A stretch of 58,012 nt of DNA. It comes from Spirochaetota bacterium. GTDB taxonomy: Bacteria; Spirochaetota; Spirochaetia; DTKZ01. Position numbers and translations under genes: made by a program. Below the pieces are notes generated by a model. It was not told the DNA's origin, did not search any database, and saw only the letters and a list, made by a program, of their open reading frames with translations. Positions 43,879 through 52,572 of this stretch are shown piece after piece; positions within the stretch are counted from its first letter, which is position 1, and each line of letters begins with the position of its first letter. The stretch lies in assembly GCA_026418195.1 (NCBI GenBank), contig JAOABU010000125.1, positions 1 to 58,012 on the forward strand, in the 5' to 3' direction.

Positions 43879-45747
43879 ATGGCGAAACATTCCTTTCAAA
43901 CGGAAGTGAACCAGTTGCTTCATTTGATCATCCACTCCCTCTATTCCCATAAGGAAATCTTCCTGCGGGAACTGATATCCAATGCCTCGGATGCTCTGGA
44001 TAAACTGAAATACCTTACCCTGGTAGACGAGAGCTACAAAGGACTCCCCTTTAATCCTCGAATCGACATTCGTATGGACGAAAAGGATCACAAATGGCTC
44101 TCCGTTTCTGATACAGGTATTGGGATGAACGATCAGGACTTGGTGGAAAACTTAGGGACCATTGCTCGTTCTGGTACAAGGATCTTCCTGAACCAGATGA
44201 CAGGGGATGCGAAGAAGGATTCCAACCTTATCGGGCAGTTTGGGGTAGGGTTCTATAGTTCCTTCATGGTAGCAGATCGGGTAGAGGTGGTAACCCGAAA
44301 GGCAGGTGAGGCAAAAGCTTGGCGATGGGAAAGCGATGGAAAGGGAGAGTATGAGATCCAGGAGGCGGAACGGGATTCCTTCGGTACTACCGTTACCCTA
44401 TTCCTCAACGATGAAGGAAAAGAGTTCGCTTCTCGTTGGAGAATCGAAGAAATTATCCGTAAGTATTCCAACCACGTGCCTTTCCCAATTTTCCTCCACT
44501 ACGAGAAGACAGAGTACGACGATAAGGGGAAAGAGAAGGGGAAGAAACAGGTAGAGGAACAGATCAATAGTGCCTCTGCCCTATGGAAACGGCCCAAGTC
44601 AGAATTGAAGGAGGAGGATTACTACGAATTCTATAAGACCCTTTCCCATGATACAGAGGATCCCCTCCTGTACATTCATACTCGGGCGGAGGGGACTTTG
44701 GAGTATACTACCCTGTTCTATGTCCCCAAGAAGGCACCATTCGATCTGTACCAAGTGGATTATCGTCCAGGGGTGAAACTATACGTGAAGAGAGTCTTCA
44801 TCACCGATGACGATAAGGAACTGATGCCAACCTACCTTCGGTTTCTACGGGGGGTCATCGATTCGGAGGACCTGCCCCTTAACGTAAGTCGGGAAATTCT
44901 CCAGCAGAACCGAATCATGGTAAACATCCGCAATGCCTCGGTGAAAAAAGTCTTGGGTGAGTTCCAACGGTTAGCTCTTGAGGATAAAGAGAAGTATAGT
45001 CACTTTATCTCCCAATACAATCGGCCTTTGAAGGAAGGGTTGTATACCGATTACGGGAACCGAGATATCCTACTTGAGCTAGTGCGGTTCAAATCCACCA
45101 AGGTGGAAGGGTACACGAGTCTTGAAGAGTACGTGCACCGGATGCTACCGGATCAGAAAGCGATCTATTATATTACGGGCGATAATGAAATTACCTTACG
45201 GAACTCGCCTCTTCTGGAAGCCTACAAGAAGAAGGATATCGAAGTCCTTATTATGGATGATGAGATCGACGAGATCGTGATTCCTGCCATCGGGAAATAC
45301 AAGGACTACGAATTGAAGCCGGTGAACCGCAGTGATGCGGGAGAAGACTTAAAATCCGAAGAGGATGTCAAGGCGAAGGAAGAGGTAAAGCCTGCAGTCG
45401 AAAAGATCAAACGAGCCCTGGGTGATAGGGTGAAGGATGTGCGAGTCTCGGTGCGTCTATCCGACTCTCCTTCCTGTATCGTCACGGACGAAAACGATCC
45501 GAGTTACAAGGTGGCGGCTTTGCTGAAAGCAATGGGACACAAAGATCTACCAGAAGTGAAACCAATCCTCGAGGTGAATCCCAACCACGAAATCGTACAA
45601 CGGTTGAGCCGAATCGAAGATCCACTCCTAATCGACGATATCAGTGTCCTGCTCCTGGATCAGGCCTTGTTAGTGGAAGGGGTCCCTGTGAAGGATCCTG
45701 CGGACTTCGTGAAGCGGTTGAACCGAATCCTCAGTAAAGCGGTGTAA
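43879..45747 (+). CDS. htpG: Chaperone HtpG (Hsp90)
   Basis: Hsp90-family ATPase of 622 residues. The N-terminal GHKL signatures are ELISNASDALDKL, VSDTGIGM and IGQFGVGFYSSFMV. The middle-domain arginine motif is in NVSREILQQNR, and the C-terminal dimerisation region ends at SKAV. AGGAGA precedes the ATG. A leader of about 45 bases is likely. No CIRCE element is seen, so heat control by HrcA at this site is not supported. Confidence 0.97.
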   Translation: MAKHSFQTEVNQLLHLIIHSLYSHKEIFLRELISNASDALDKLKYLTLVDESYKGLPFNPRIDIRMDEKDHKWLSVSDTGIGMNDQDLVENLGTIARSGTRIFLNQMTGDAKKDSNLIGQFGVGFYSSFMVADRVEVVTRKAGEAKAWRWESDGKGEYEIQEAERDSFGTTVTLFLNDEGKEFASRWRIEEIIRKYSNHVPFPIFLHYEKTEYDDKGKEKGKKQVEEQINSASALWKRPKSELKEEDYYEFYKTLSHDTEDPLLYIHTRAEGTLEYTTLFYVPKKAPFDLYQVDYRPGVKLYVKRVFITDDDKELMPTYLRFLRGVIDSEDLPLNVSREILQQNRIMVNIRNASVKKVLGEFQRLALEDKEKYSHFISQYNRPLKEGLYTDYGNRDILLELVRFKSTKVEGYTSLEEYVHRMLPDQKAIYYITGDNEITLRNSPLLEAYKKKDIEVLIMDDEIDEIVIPAIGKYKDYELKPVNRSDAGEDLKSEEDVKAKEEVKPAVEKIKRALGDRVKDVRVSVRLSDSPSCIVTDENDPSYKVAALLKAMGHKDLPEVKPILEVNPNHEIVQRLSRIEDPLLIDDISVLLLDQALLVEGVPVKDPADFVKRLNRILSKAV

Positions 45748-45761
45748 CCATAGGAGACTGT

Positions 45762-46193
45762 ATGATTACTGCGCTGGAGCATACCGCATTGAGCGTGTCC
45801 AATCTGGAACGTTCGTTGGCCTTCTACCGGGATATTCTCGGATTCACTGTGGAGAGGATCCTCGAACCTTCCCCTGAGCGGGATCTAGGGAGGATCAACG
45901 GGATGCCAGGAAGCTCTGCTCGGATCGCCCATCTTCGTTTAGGGCCTTGCATGCTCGAACTTTTCGAGTACTTGGATCCCCGTGGGCGACCCCTGTCCAG
46001 AGAGCGTACCCAAGCGGATATCGGGTTCATTCACATGGGACTCACCTCTACGGATGTCCGCTCGGATTACAAACGACTGAAAGAACAAGGGGTAGAGTTC
46101 TATGGAGAACCTGTTGAGTTTCGGCCCGGGGTGTGGGTGGTGTATTTCCGAGGACCCGATGGGGAAACAGCCGAATTGCGACAGGCAAACTGA
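45762..46193 (+). CDS. VOC (glyoxalase-like) protein
   Basis: Protein of 143 residues with the paired beta-alpha-beta units of the vicinal oxygen chelate superfamily. Likely metal ligands are His7 in LEHTALSV, Glu in MLELFEYL, His in GFIHMGL and Glu in GETAELRQ. It could be a glyoxalase I, methylmalonyl-CoA epimerase or related enzyme; the sequence alone does not decide. It follows htpG by 14 bases with AGGAGA upstream. Confidence 0.82.
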   Translation: MITALEHTALSVSNLERSLAFYRDILGFTVERILEPSPERDLGRINGMPGSSARIAHLRLGPCMLELFEYLDPRGRPLSRERTQADIGFIHMGLTSTDVRSDYKRLKEQGVEFYGEPVEFRPGVWVVYFRGPDGETAELRQAN

Positions 46194-46238
46194 TCCTTCA
46201 ATGAACCTTTGATTGAAACCCTTTAGGTGTGGATCAGT
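46189..46238. repeat. Inverted repeat spanning two convergent stop codons
   Basis: ACTGATCC (46189-46196) plus TTCAAT (46197-46202) pair with ATTGAA (46212-46217) and GGATCAGT (46231-46238), with a 13-base bulge on one side. It covers the stop codons of both the VOC and SDR genes. No T tract follows, so it is not a classic terminator. Confidence 0.45.
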
Positions 46239-46983
46239 GAAACACTCGACCAGAGTCTATTACCAGGGTCTGGCCTGTGATGCTATCCGTTTTTAACAAC
46301 AAGGTCACCGCATCGGCCACATCATCTTTATCGGCTGCTCGCTTCAAGGCGGAACTCTTATTCACCTGTTCAATATAATCTGGCGCAAGGTTTTCCGTCA
46401 TCTTTGTCCCCTCCATCATACCAGGAGCCACATTGTTAACCAAAATCTCTGGTGCGAGAGCTACGGCTAAACATTTCGTGAGATGGATTAAGGCTGCCTT
46501 AGAGACAGCATAGGCAATGGAACTCCCGGTGGGAGATAATCCCGCGATGGAAGTGACCAGCACAATTCTTCCTGAACCCTGTTGTTTCATGAGAGGTGCA
46601 ACTTTACGAACCGTAAGGTAAGGGGACGTCAGATTGTAGTTCAGGATGTAGTTCCAGGTTTGAGTGTCCAAGGCCATAAGGTTTTGAAAGGGAATCCAGA
46701 TGTTGTAGGCTGCATCCAGTACCAGGCAATCGATCCGTCCAAAGGTTTTGAAAGTTTCTTCTACCATGGTTTCGATGCCCTTTTCCTGCGTGATGTCGGC
46801 ACGAATGATCCTAGCTTCATGCCCAGCATCATGGAGGATAGTAAGGTTCTTCTTTGCTTTCTCTTCGGAACTGTAGTACACCATAGAGAGTTTCATCCCC
46901 TCTTTAGCGAGGGCTGAACAGATCCTCCATCCCAGCCCTCCTGTAGAACCCGTTATCAGGGCAACCTTATTCTTTAACTCCAT
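46234..46983 (-). CDS. Short-chain dehydrogenase/reductase
   Basis: Classical SDR of 249 residues. The cofactor motif TGSTGGLG is at residues 11-18, NAG is replaced by DAAYN, and the catalytic Ser-Tyr-Lys are in TSIAGLSPTGSSIAYAVSK. The motif resembles 3-ketoacyl-ACP reductases (FabG) and glucose dehydrogenases, but the substrate is open. AAAGGAGAT precedes the ATG. The change at the NAG motif makes a FabG role less certain. Confidence 0.87.
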   Translation of the reverse strand: MELKNKVALITGSTGGLGWRICSALAKEGMKLSMVYYSSEEKAKKNLTILHDAGHEARIIRADITQEKGIETMVEETFKTFGRIDCLVLDAAYNIWIPFQNLMALDTQTWNYILNYNLTSPYLTVRKVAPLMKQQGSGRIVLVTSIAGLSPTGSSIAYAVSKAALIHLTKCLAVALAPEILVNNVAPGMMEGTKMTENLAPDYIEQVNKSSALKRAADKDDVADAVTLLLKTDSITGQTLVIDSGRVFH

Positions 46984-47017
46984 AGTATCTCCTTTCCATA
47001 GTGAGCGTTATTCTTCG

Positions 47018-47674
47018 TCAGTGAAACCTTAAGATGGGCCACCCCTTTCGTTTGGCGACGAAGTAAAGTCGGGGGTCCGGATTTACAGCCATGGGATGGG
47101 CTACCTCTTCTAATAGAGGAAGGTCAGTGATACTGTCCGAATAGAAGGAACATTCTTCTGCTGTGCCTCCATTCTGTTCCAGGAACTCGAGGACAAATCG
47201 CTTCTTCTCATCTCCGAACGCAGGGAATCCAATCAGGTTTCCTGTGCTTCTATGGTTTAGGAACTCAAGGCTGCTAGAAATGTATTCTGGCACTCCTAGA
47301 TACTGGGCTAGGGGTCGAACCAGCATATCCAGGGAAGAGGTTGCCAGGATTACCCGAGTACCTCGAGCCTGGAGGGATTGTATTAGTTGAGCAGCTTCTG
47401 GATATATATCCTTTTTGATCCATTGATCAAAGGTTTTTGCGGCAAGTTCTTCCAGTTCTTCCCGTGTTTTACCCCGAAGAAAGGGGAAGGATCGATCCAG
47501 TTTTCGAATAGGCATGAAGCCAAGCCGATAGCAAGTGTAGTAAAAGGGCATCGTCAGAAGGGCAGAAATCGGGAACACTCCCTTCTGGACACCCAGGAAG
47601 ACAAACCTCCGACCTGTAGAATGTCTGGTAAGGGTATGGTCAACATCGAAGAACGCGAACCGACTGGTATCCAT
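47018..47674 (-). CDS. HAD hydrolase, SerB/PSP-like (IB)
   Basis: Phosphatase of 218 residues. Motif I FDVDHT near residue 9, motif II Thr/Ser in LATSS, motif III Lys in DEKKRFV and motif IV DSITDLPLL are present. An inserted helical cap with hydrophobic stretches (FPISALLTMPFYYTCYRLGF) suggests membrane association, as in HAD-IB proteins acting on lipids. The natural substrate is unknown. Confidence 0.85.
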   Translation of the reverse strand: MDTSRFAFFDVDHTLTRHSTGRRFVFLGVQKGVFPISALLTMPFYYTCYRLGFMPIRKLDRSFPFLRGKTREELEELAAKTFDQWIKKDIYPEAAQLIQSLQARGTRVILATSSLDMLVRPLAQYLGVPEYISSSLEFLNHRSTGNLIGFPAFGDEKKRFVLEFLEQNGGTAEECSFYSDSITDLPLLEEVAHPMAVNPDPRLYFVAKRKGWPILRFH

Positions 47675-47768
47675 ATAATTAAGTTGGATACGAAACCATA
47701 CCCGGTTTTTTCCAGGAGGTAAAGGGGTGTAACGAAATGTAAGGGAGTCTTGGATGGGAATCGGTTGG

Positions 47769-49055
47769 CTAGAAGGGAGACTCAGGTACCGAGATTCTTT
47801 CCAGTAACTCGAAGAAGGTAGGGAAGGTGACAGAGGCTGCCTCTGCAGTTTCGATGGTAACAGGACCCTCTGCAGCTAGTGCTGCGATGGCAAGAGACAT
47901 CACAACCCGGTGATCCCCATGCCCATTCACCCGGCCTCCTTGGAGAGGAAGCCCATGGATCTCTAAGCCGTCTGGGAGCTCTTTCACCCGAGCCCCGAGT
48001 TTGGAAAGTTCTTGTGCCATTACGGCTATCCGGTCCGTTTCTTTCAGCCGCGCTTGGGGAACGTTCACAATTCGGGTAGTCCCTTCTGCATAACAAGCGG
48101 TAGCTGCCAGGGCTGGAAGGGCATCGGGCATGGCGTTTAGGTCGATCTCTATGCCTTTCAATGGATGGCCCGTCAGGGTGATCCGATCTATTTCTATCCG
48201 GGCGCTACATCCCATCTGTTCCAGGATATGGACCACCTCCTTATCACCCTGGCTGTCCCCCATGTCCAAACCAAGGAGGGTAAGGGTAGAACGGGTGATG
48301 GCAGCAGCACAGAAGAAGAAGGTAGCAGAGCTGAAGTCCCCAGGAATCTGCTTTTGGAATCTATGGAACCGTTGCCGGCCCGGAATCCGGAACCACTCCA
48401 ATCCGTTTCGTTCAAGTTGGATTCCCTGTTCTTCCAGCCAACGAAGGGTCATTTCAACATAAGGACGTTCATAGAGGAGAGGGACTTCGATTTCAGTTTC
48501 GCCTTCGATCAGAGGGGCAGTGATCAAGAGACTAGAGAGGTACTGACTGGTTGGGCATTCGATTCGGGTCTTTCCTCCGCGCAAGGGACCTTGAATGGTA
48601 AATGGTGCGAACCCTTCCTTACCTTGGTAGGTAACCCTAGCGCCAAGATCTTCCAGAGCGCGCAGGAGATTCCTCGCTGGGCGGGATTGGATCTGAGCAT
48701 CGCCGGTGAATTGGATGGGAGCATACCCTAGTGCCGCAAGACCACACGCTAGATACAGGGTGGTCCCCGAGTTTCCCACATCGATTGGTTGGCTTGGATA
48801 GAGGATATTTCCCCCTGTTCCTCGAACTTTTAACGTTCGAGTACCTGAAAGAACATCTGTTTCCTCCTCGATGTATGCACCCAAGTGCTGACACGCTGCT
48901 ATGCAGGAGCGGGCGTCTTCGGAGTCCAGGGGATTGATGAGAAGGCTTTCCCCCTCTGCCATGGAAGCAATCAGGAGGCCTCGAATCGTATGGGATTTCG
49001 AGGCAGGTATTAGAACTTCTCCTTGTACCCGCGCAGGGAACACTGTTCGTTCCAT
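47769..49055 (-). CDS. aroA: 3-phosphoshikimate 1-carboxyvinyltransferase (EPSP synthase)
   Basis: Shikimate-pathway enzyme of 428 residues joining shikimate-3-phosphate to PEP. Signatures are PASKSHTIRGL, GNSGTTLYLACG (the usual GNAGTA region), SRPARNLLRALEDLGA, SQYLSSLL, DFSSATFF, LKETDRI and HGDHRVVM. Together with the DAHP synthase fusion at 30632 it supports aromatic amino acid synthesis. ATG 49055 follows a promoter by ten bases and has no ribosome site. Confidence 0.96.
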   Translation of the reverse strand: MERTVFPARVQGEVLIPASKSHTIRGLLIASMAEGESLLINPLDSEDARSCIAACQHLGAYIEEETDVLSGTRTLKVRGTGGNILYPSQPIDVGNSGTTLYLACGLAALGYAPIQFTGDAQIQSRPARNLLRALEDLGARVTYQGKEGFAPFTIQGPLRGGKTRIECPTSQYLSSLLITAPLIEGETEIEVPLLYERPYVEMTLRWLEEQGIQLERNGLEWFRIPGRQRFHRFQKQIPGDFSSATFFFCAAAITRSTLTLLGLDMGDSQGDKEVVHILEQMGCSARIEIDRITLTGHPLKGIEIDLNAMPDALPALAATACYAEGTTRIVNVPQARLKETDRIAVMAQELSKLGARVKELPDGLEIHGLPLQGGRVNGHGDHRVVMSLAIAALAAEGPVTIETAEAASVTFPTFFELLERISVPESPF

Positions 49056-49065
49056 TGTTGTTCCG

Positions 49066-49095
49066 AGTGTACGGTAGGCCCGATTGCTTTGTCAA
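49066..49095 (-). promoter_or_regulatory. Promoter of aroA
   Basis: On the minus strand, a perfect TTGACA (49095-49090), 18 bases and TACACT (49071-49066) lie ten bases before ATG 49055. Confidence 0.65.
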
Positions 49096-49150
49096 CGGAA
49101 TCCGATTATCCTACAGGAGCAGTATCCAACAGGGATTGGGGAGGAGATCC

Positions 49151-50401
49151 ATGGAACTATCTGATTTCGGAAAGAAGTTTACAGAAAGAAGTGGGATTCT
49201 TGATTTAATGGACGATCTGAGTCTTGCGCTTCAGGGGTCGGAGAAGAAGTACATGTTAGGGGGAGGGAACCCTGCCCATATCCCTGAAGTAGAACGGGTA
49301 TTTCGGAACCGGATGGAGGAGATTCTCAAGACACCTCGAGCCCTCGAATCCATGTTGGGGAATTACGATAGTGCCACTGCCAACGCATCCTTTGCCGAAG
49401 CACTAGCTACCTTTTTGAAGAATCGGTTCAGCTGGCCCATTAGCTCAGAAAACATCGCGGTCACGAACGGTAGCCAGACGGCTTTCTTCCTTCTTTTCAA
49501 TCTATTTGGCGGATGGGCAGGGGCAAAGATACGTAAGATCGTTTTTCCTCTATGCCCTGAGTACATTGGATACGCGGACCAGGGTATCCATCCGAATCAA
49601 TTCGTGTCCTTTCCGTCTCGAATCGAAGAATTGGAAGGAGGATTCTTTAAGTACCGGGTCGATTTCGATCAGCTGGAGATTCCCGAAGATGCGGGAGCCC
49701 TCTGTGTATCTCGCCCTACGAATCCCACAGGTAATGTTCTAACCGATGAGGAGGTTCGAGAGTTGGCGAGGCTATCAGCCGAACGGAACATCCCCCTGTT
49801 CTTAGACAATGCGTACGGGTTACCCTTTCCGAAGATTATTTTCGAGAATGTCCAACCTTACTGGGACGAGAATGTCGTTCTCAGCATGAGTCTATCCAAG
49901 TTGGGGCTGCCAGGAGTACGTACAGGGATTCTCATCGCAAGAAAAGAGATCGTGAAAGCCATTTCTGCGGCCAATGCCATTGCCAATTTAGCGAATGGTG
50001 GTGTTGGTCAAATCCTGGTAACTCCCCTGATTCAGAACGGAGAAATCCTGCGAGTAAGCGAAGAGTACATTTATCCGTTCTACAAGCGTCGATCCATCCA
50101 GACAATCCATTGGATCCGAGAAGCCTTTCCTAAACATCTGGAGTACCGGATTCACAAGAGCGAAGGGGCTATTTTCCTCTGGATTTGGTTTAAGAATCTT
50201 CGAATTACTACGAAGGAGCTGTACGAGAAACTGAAACAGCGGCACGTGATCGTGGTACCGGGGGAGTATTTTTTCTTCGGTTTGTCGCAACCTTGGAACC
50301 ATAGCACACAATGCATTCGATTGAACTATTCAGGCCCGGAAGAGGATGTGAAACGAGGAATCGAGATCATTGCGGAGGTAGCAGGAGCGCATACCCTGTA
50401 A
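49151..50401 (+). CDS. avtA: Valine-pyruvate aminotransferase
   Basis: PLP-dependent aminotransferase of 416 residues, very similar over its whole length to E. coli AvtA (417 residues): FGKKFTERSGI, MLGGGNPAHIPE, NIAVTNGSQTAFFLLFNLF, FPLCPEYIGYADQG, CVSRPTNPTGNV and the PLP lysine in SMSLSKLGLPG. It exchanges amino groups between valine and pyruvate/alanine. ATG 49151 has AGGAGAT upstream. The frame is open from 49055 but that part overlaps the aroA promoter. Confidence 0.95.
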   Translation: MELSDFGKKFTERSGILDLMDDLSLALQGSEKKYMLGGGNPAHIPEVERVFRNRMEEILKTPRALESMLGNYDSATANASFAEALATFLKNRFSWPISSENIAVTNGSQTAFFLLFNLFGGWAGAKIRKIVFPLCPEYIGYADQGIHPNQFVSFPSRIEELEGGFFKYRVDFDQLEIPEDAGALCVSRPTNPTGNVLTDEEVRELARLSAERNIPLFLDNAYGLPFPKIIFENVQPYWDENVVLSMSLSKLGLPGVRTGILIARKEIVKAISAANAIANLANGGVGQILVTPLIQNGEILRVSEEYIYPFYKRRSIQTIHWIREAFPKHLEYRIHKSEGAIFLWIWFKNLRITTKELYEKLKQRHVIVVPGEYFFFGLSQPWNHSTQCIRLNYSGPEEDVKRGIEIIAEVAGAHTL

Positions 50402-50448
50402 CGCTGTAGGGTTCGAGCTTGATAGATTCTTAACTCGTGTATGCGTTT

Positions 50449-50901
50449 TTAGGGTCGTTCGGCCAGGATTTGAAGGATCGTTTTAGCGTCCTTCGCTTCC
50501 AGCAAGCGGTTCCGTTTTGACTCGCTCCGAAGGAGGGTGCTGATCTCAGACAAGAATTGAATGTGTGGTCCCGTACGATGGCTGGGAGAAACGGTCATGA
50601 TGAAGATCCTGCAGGGCTTTCCATCAAGAGAATTAAAATCTACGGGATGTTTGGATATTCCCACACAGGCAACGAGTTCTTCTACCGCATCAGTTTTCCC
50701 GTGAGGGATGGCAATCCCGTTCTCCATACCTGTGGACATTTTGTGTTCTCGTGCCAGGATGGCATCTAAAGCCGCTTTGCGATCCTTTACCTTTCCCGTG
50801 CGACAGATGATATCCAGGAGTTCTTCGATGATTTCCTGTTTATTCGTTCCTTTTAGATCAGGAGTAACAGTATCCAAGGTGAGGTATTTTAACAATGACA
50901 T
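50449..50901 (-). CDS. PTS EIIA, nitrogen/fructose type
   Basis: Single EIIA-2 domain of 150 residues with acceptor His in GIAIPHGKTD near residue 64. No other PTS gene adjoins it. The start is chosen at ATG 50901 (MSLLKYLTLD) because the -10 box ends six bases upstream, so transcription should begin exactly there. ATG 50907 lies before that point, and a longer frame back to 51042 is not credible. It is a regulatory EIIA like that at 17729. Confidence 0.88.
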   Translation of the reverse strand: MSLLKYLTLDTVTPDLKGTNKQEIIEELLDIICRTGKVKDRKAALDAILAREHKMSTGMENGIAIPHGKTDAVEELVACVGISKHPVDFNSLDGKPCRIFIMTVSPSHRTGPHIQFLSEISTLLRSESKRNRLLEAKDAKTILQILAERP

Positions 50902-50907
50902 GTCCAT

Positions 50908-50936
50908 ACAGTACGAATCCTCTATTTCACTGTCAA
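50908..50936 (-). promoter_or_regulatory. Promoter of the EIIA gene at 50901
   Basis: On the minus strand, perfect TTGACA (50936-50931), 17 bases and TACTGT (50913-50908) lie six bases before ATG 50901. This spacing predicts a leaderless mRNA. Confidence 0.65.
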
Positions 50937-50999
50937 GGGATACCCTTATTCTCTTATGATTCGACCATTTTCGCAATAGTTTTTTCTTGTAGAATCGGA

Positions 51000-51005
51000 T
51001 ATTCT
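51000..51005 (+). promoter_or_regulatory. -10 box of the 129-residue protein gene
   Basis: TATTCT ends seven bases before ATG 51013, which has no ribosome site. No convincing -35 box is present. Confidence 0.35.
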
Positions 51006-51012
51006 CTTTCCT

Positions 51013-51402
51013 ATGGATAGTGCAGAACGATTCTATAGACACTTGGATAAACTACAACAGGCCAACCCTCCAGTCAGTTTTCGTACCGCTGTTCGCGAAG
51101 TACAGAAAGCCTTTGAGGAGGCTATGGGCAATGTACCAGAAACATTGATTGAGGCCATTTTTTTGCATTTTCTGGATTCCTTCAATCATTCGGAACTGCC
51201 AGAGGAAAAATTCGTTACGTATTCGTACCGGCTAGGACCCTACATCGATGTGTTCTGGAAGAGGTATGATGAAAAGGAAGATCCCATTCCAACGGAAGAA
51301 TGGAAGTTCCTCAAAGAAGCCGTATCCGAAGCAGCTGGAGAAATGGATTTGAAACTCCTCACCTACATTATGCAACTGATCATGGATAAAGGGCTGATCT
51401 AA
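51013..51402 (+). CDS. Small helical protein, unknown
   Basis: Soluble protein of 129 residues, helical and acidic (HLDKLQQANPPVSFRTAVREVQKAFEEA, WKFLKEAVSEAAGEMDLKLLTYIMQLIMDKG). No signal, membrane segment or catalytic motif. It is divergent from the EIIA gene. A TAA ends it 23 bases before the promoter of the TRAP operon. No family is recognised. Confidence 0.65.
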   Translation: MDSAERFYRHLDKLQQANPPVSFRTAVREVQKAFEEAMGNVPETLIEAIFLHFLDSFNHSELPEEKFVTYSYRLGPYIDVFWKRYDEKEDPIPTEEWKFLKEAVSEAAGEMDLKLLTYIMQLIMDKGLI

Positions 51403-51425
51403 GGATATTCGGTTTGTAATTTTGA

Positions 51426-51453
51426 TTGACAATACGGTAAAGTGACGTATAAT
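51426..51453 (+). promoter_or_regulatory. Strong promoter of the TRAP-TAXI operon
   Basis: Perfect TTGACA (51426-51431), 16 bases and perfect TATAAT (51448-51453). The leader before ATG 51519 is about 59 bases and ends with AGGAGGGAAGG, unlike the leaderless genes around it. Confidence 0.85.
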
Positions 51454-51518
51454 TGTTATACAATCTAACGTTCGGACAACCTTTTCAGTTTCAAGATCCT
51501 GTAAAGAGGAGGGAAGGA

Positions 51519-52484
51519 ATGAAAAAAATCGTCGTAGTACTGTTATGGATCGGTCTGTCTGCGGTACTGTATGCAAGTGGACAAAAGGAAGGTACACCGC
51601 AAGCTCCCAAGGTGCAGCGCTTTTCCTTTTCAGCCAGCAATCCAGGAGGAACCTGGTATACGATGGCAGGCGGGCTTGTTCAACTATTGAACGATAAGAT
51701 GCCTCCGGAGATTCGGTTCGATATCGTGGCTAGCGGAGGATCGGTAGAGAACACTCGGCGCTTGGCGCTAGGGGAAGCGGATATTACCCTAACCTACTCA
51801 TCCCACCTGTGGGAGGCTAAGAATGGAAAGGGGATTCTGGAAGGTCGCCCGAGTGACAATCCCCGGATCCTCTGTGAGCTGTATCGCAGTTCTCATTATT
51901 TCGTCACGTTGAAGGAGAAAAATATCCGTACAATGAAAGATCTAGAGGGAAAGAGGGTCGTGCTCGGGTCGCCTGGGTCTGGATCCAGCGACAATAGCAG
52001 ACGGTCCCTTGCCGCTCTGGGGATCAAGGTGGTAGAAAGCGAATTGGCCTTTGCCGATGCAGCTAGGGCCTTACAGGATGGCAAGGTAGACGCGTTAGGG
52101 ATGAGCGGACATCCTGCTAGCGGGATCGTGGAACTTGCCGCTTCGAAGGAAATCTACGTGATTCCCTTCTCAGACGAGGATTTGAACAAAATCGTTCAGG
52201 TGACCCCATTCTTCGAGAAGGGTGTAATGCCAGCGAACGTGTACAAGGGGCAGGACAAGCCCGTTCCTTGTTTCTACTTTAGCGTGTACCTGGCAGCAGC
52301 CAAGACAATGCCGGATACGGTAGCGGAAAAAATTCTGCAGATCATGTTCAGCCCGGAAGGGAAAGAGTACCTCGCGAAGGTACATCCCCAATTCAAAGAC
52401 ATTCGGGACAATCCCGAAGGGGTGAAACAGATTGGGGTCGCTTACCATCCTGGTGCGGAGAAGTACTGGAAATCGAAAAAATAA
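51519..52484 (+). CDS. TAXI-family TRAP transporter solute-binding protein
   Basis: Exported binding protein of 321 residues. The signal peptide (VVVLLWIGLSAVLYA) ends in SGQKEG, a form common in spirochaete binding proteins. Family motifs are SASNPGGTWYTMAGGLVQLLN, SGGSVENTRRLALGEADI and GSPGSGSSDNSRRSLAALG. TAXI systems often carry glutamate or related dicarboxylic or amino acids, but the ligand is not shown here. It is cotranscribed with the permease, separated by a hairpin. Confidence 0.92.
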   Translation: MKKIVVVLLWIGLSAVLYASGQKEGTPQAPKVQRFSFSASNPGGTWYTMAGGLVQLLNDKMPPEIRFDIVASGGSVENTRRLALGEADITLTYSSHLWEAKNGKGILEGRPSDNPRILCELYRSSHYFVTLKEKNIRTMKDLEGKRVVLGSPGSGSSDNSRRSLAALGIKVVESELAFADAARALQDGKVDALGMSGHPASGIVELAASKEIYVIPFSDEDLNKIVQVTPFFEKGVMPANVYKGQDKPVPCFYFSVYLAAAKTMPDTVAEKILQIMFSPEGKEYLAKVHPQFKDIRDNPEGVKQIGVAYHPGAEKYWKSKK

Positions 52485-52498
52485 ATAGGAGCAGGATT

Positions 52499-52528
52499 GG
52501 GAATCGGGGCCTACAAGCTCCGATTCCC
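52499..52528 (+). terminator. Attenuator hairpin between TRAP genes
   Basis: GGGAATCGGGGC (52499-52510) and GCTCCGATTCCC (52517-52528) form a 12-bp stem with one G-U pair and a six-base loop. Only TTTATAAAA follows, so termination would be partial. It probably raises the level of the binding protein over the permease. Confidence 0.6.
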
Positions 52529-52572
52529 TTTATAAAACGGATCATCCGAAACAGTTCGATCGGGAGCCTACC

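Noticed and set aside
50902-51042. N-terminal extension of the EIIA gene to 51042
   Set aside because: It would run through a perfect -35 box and into the divergent gene; the EIIA domain begins at the ATG six bases after the -10 box.
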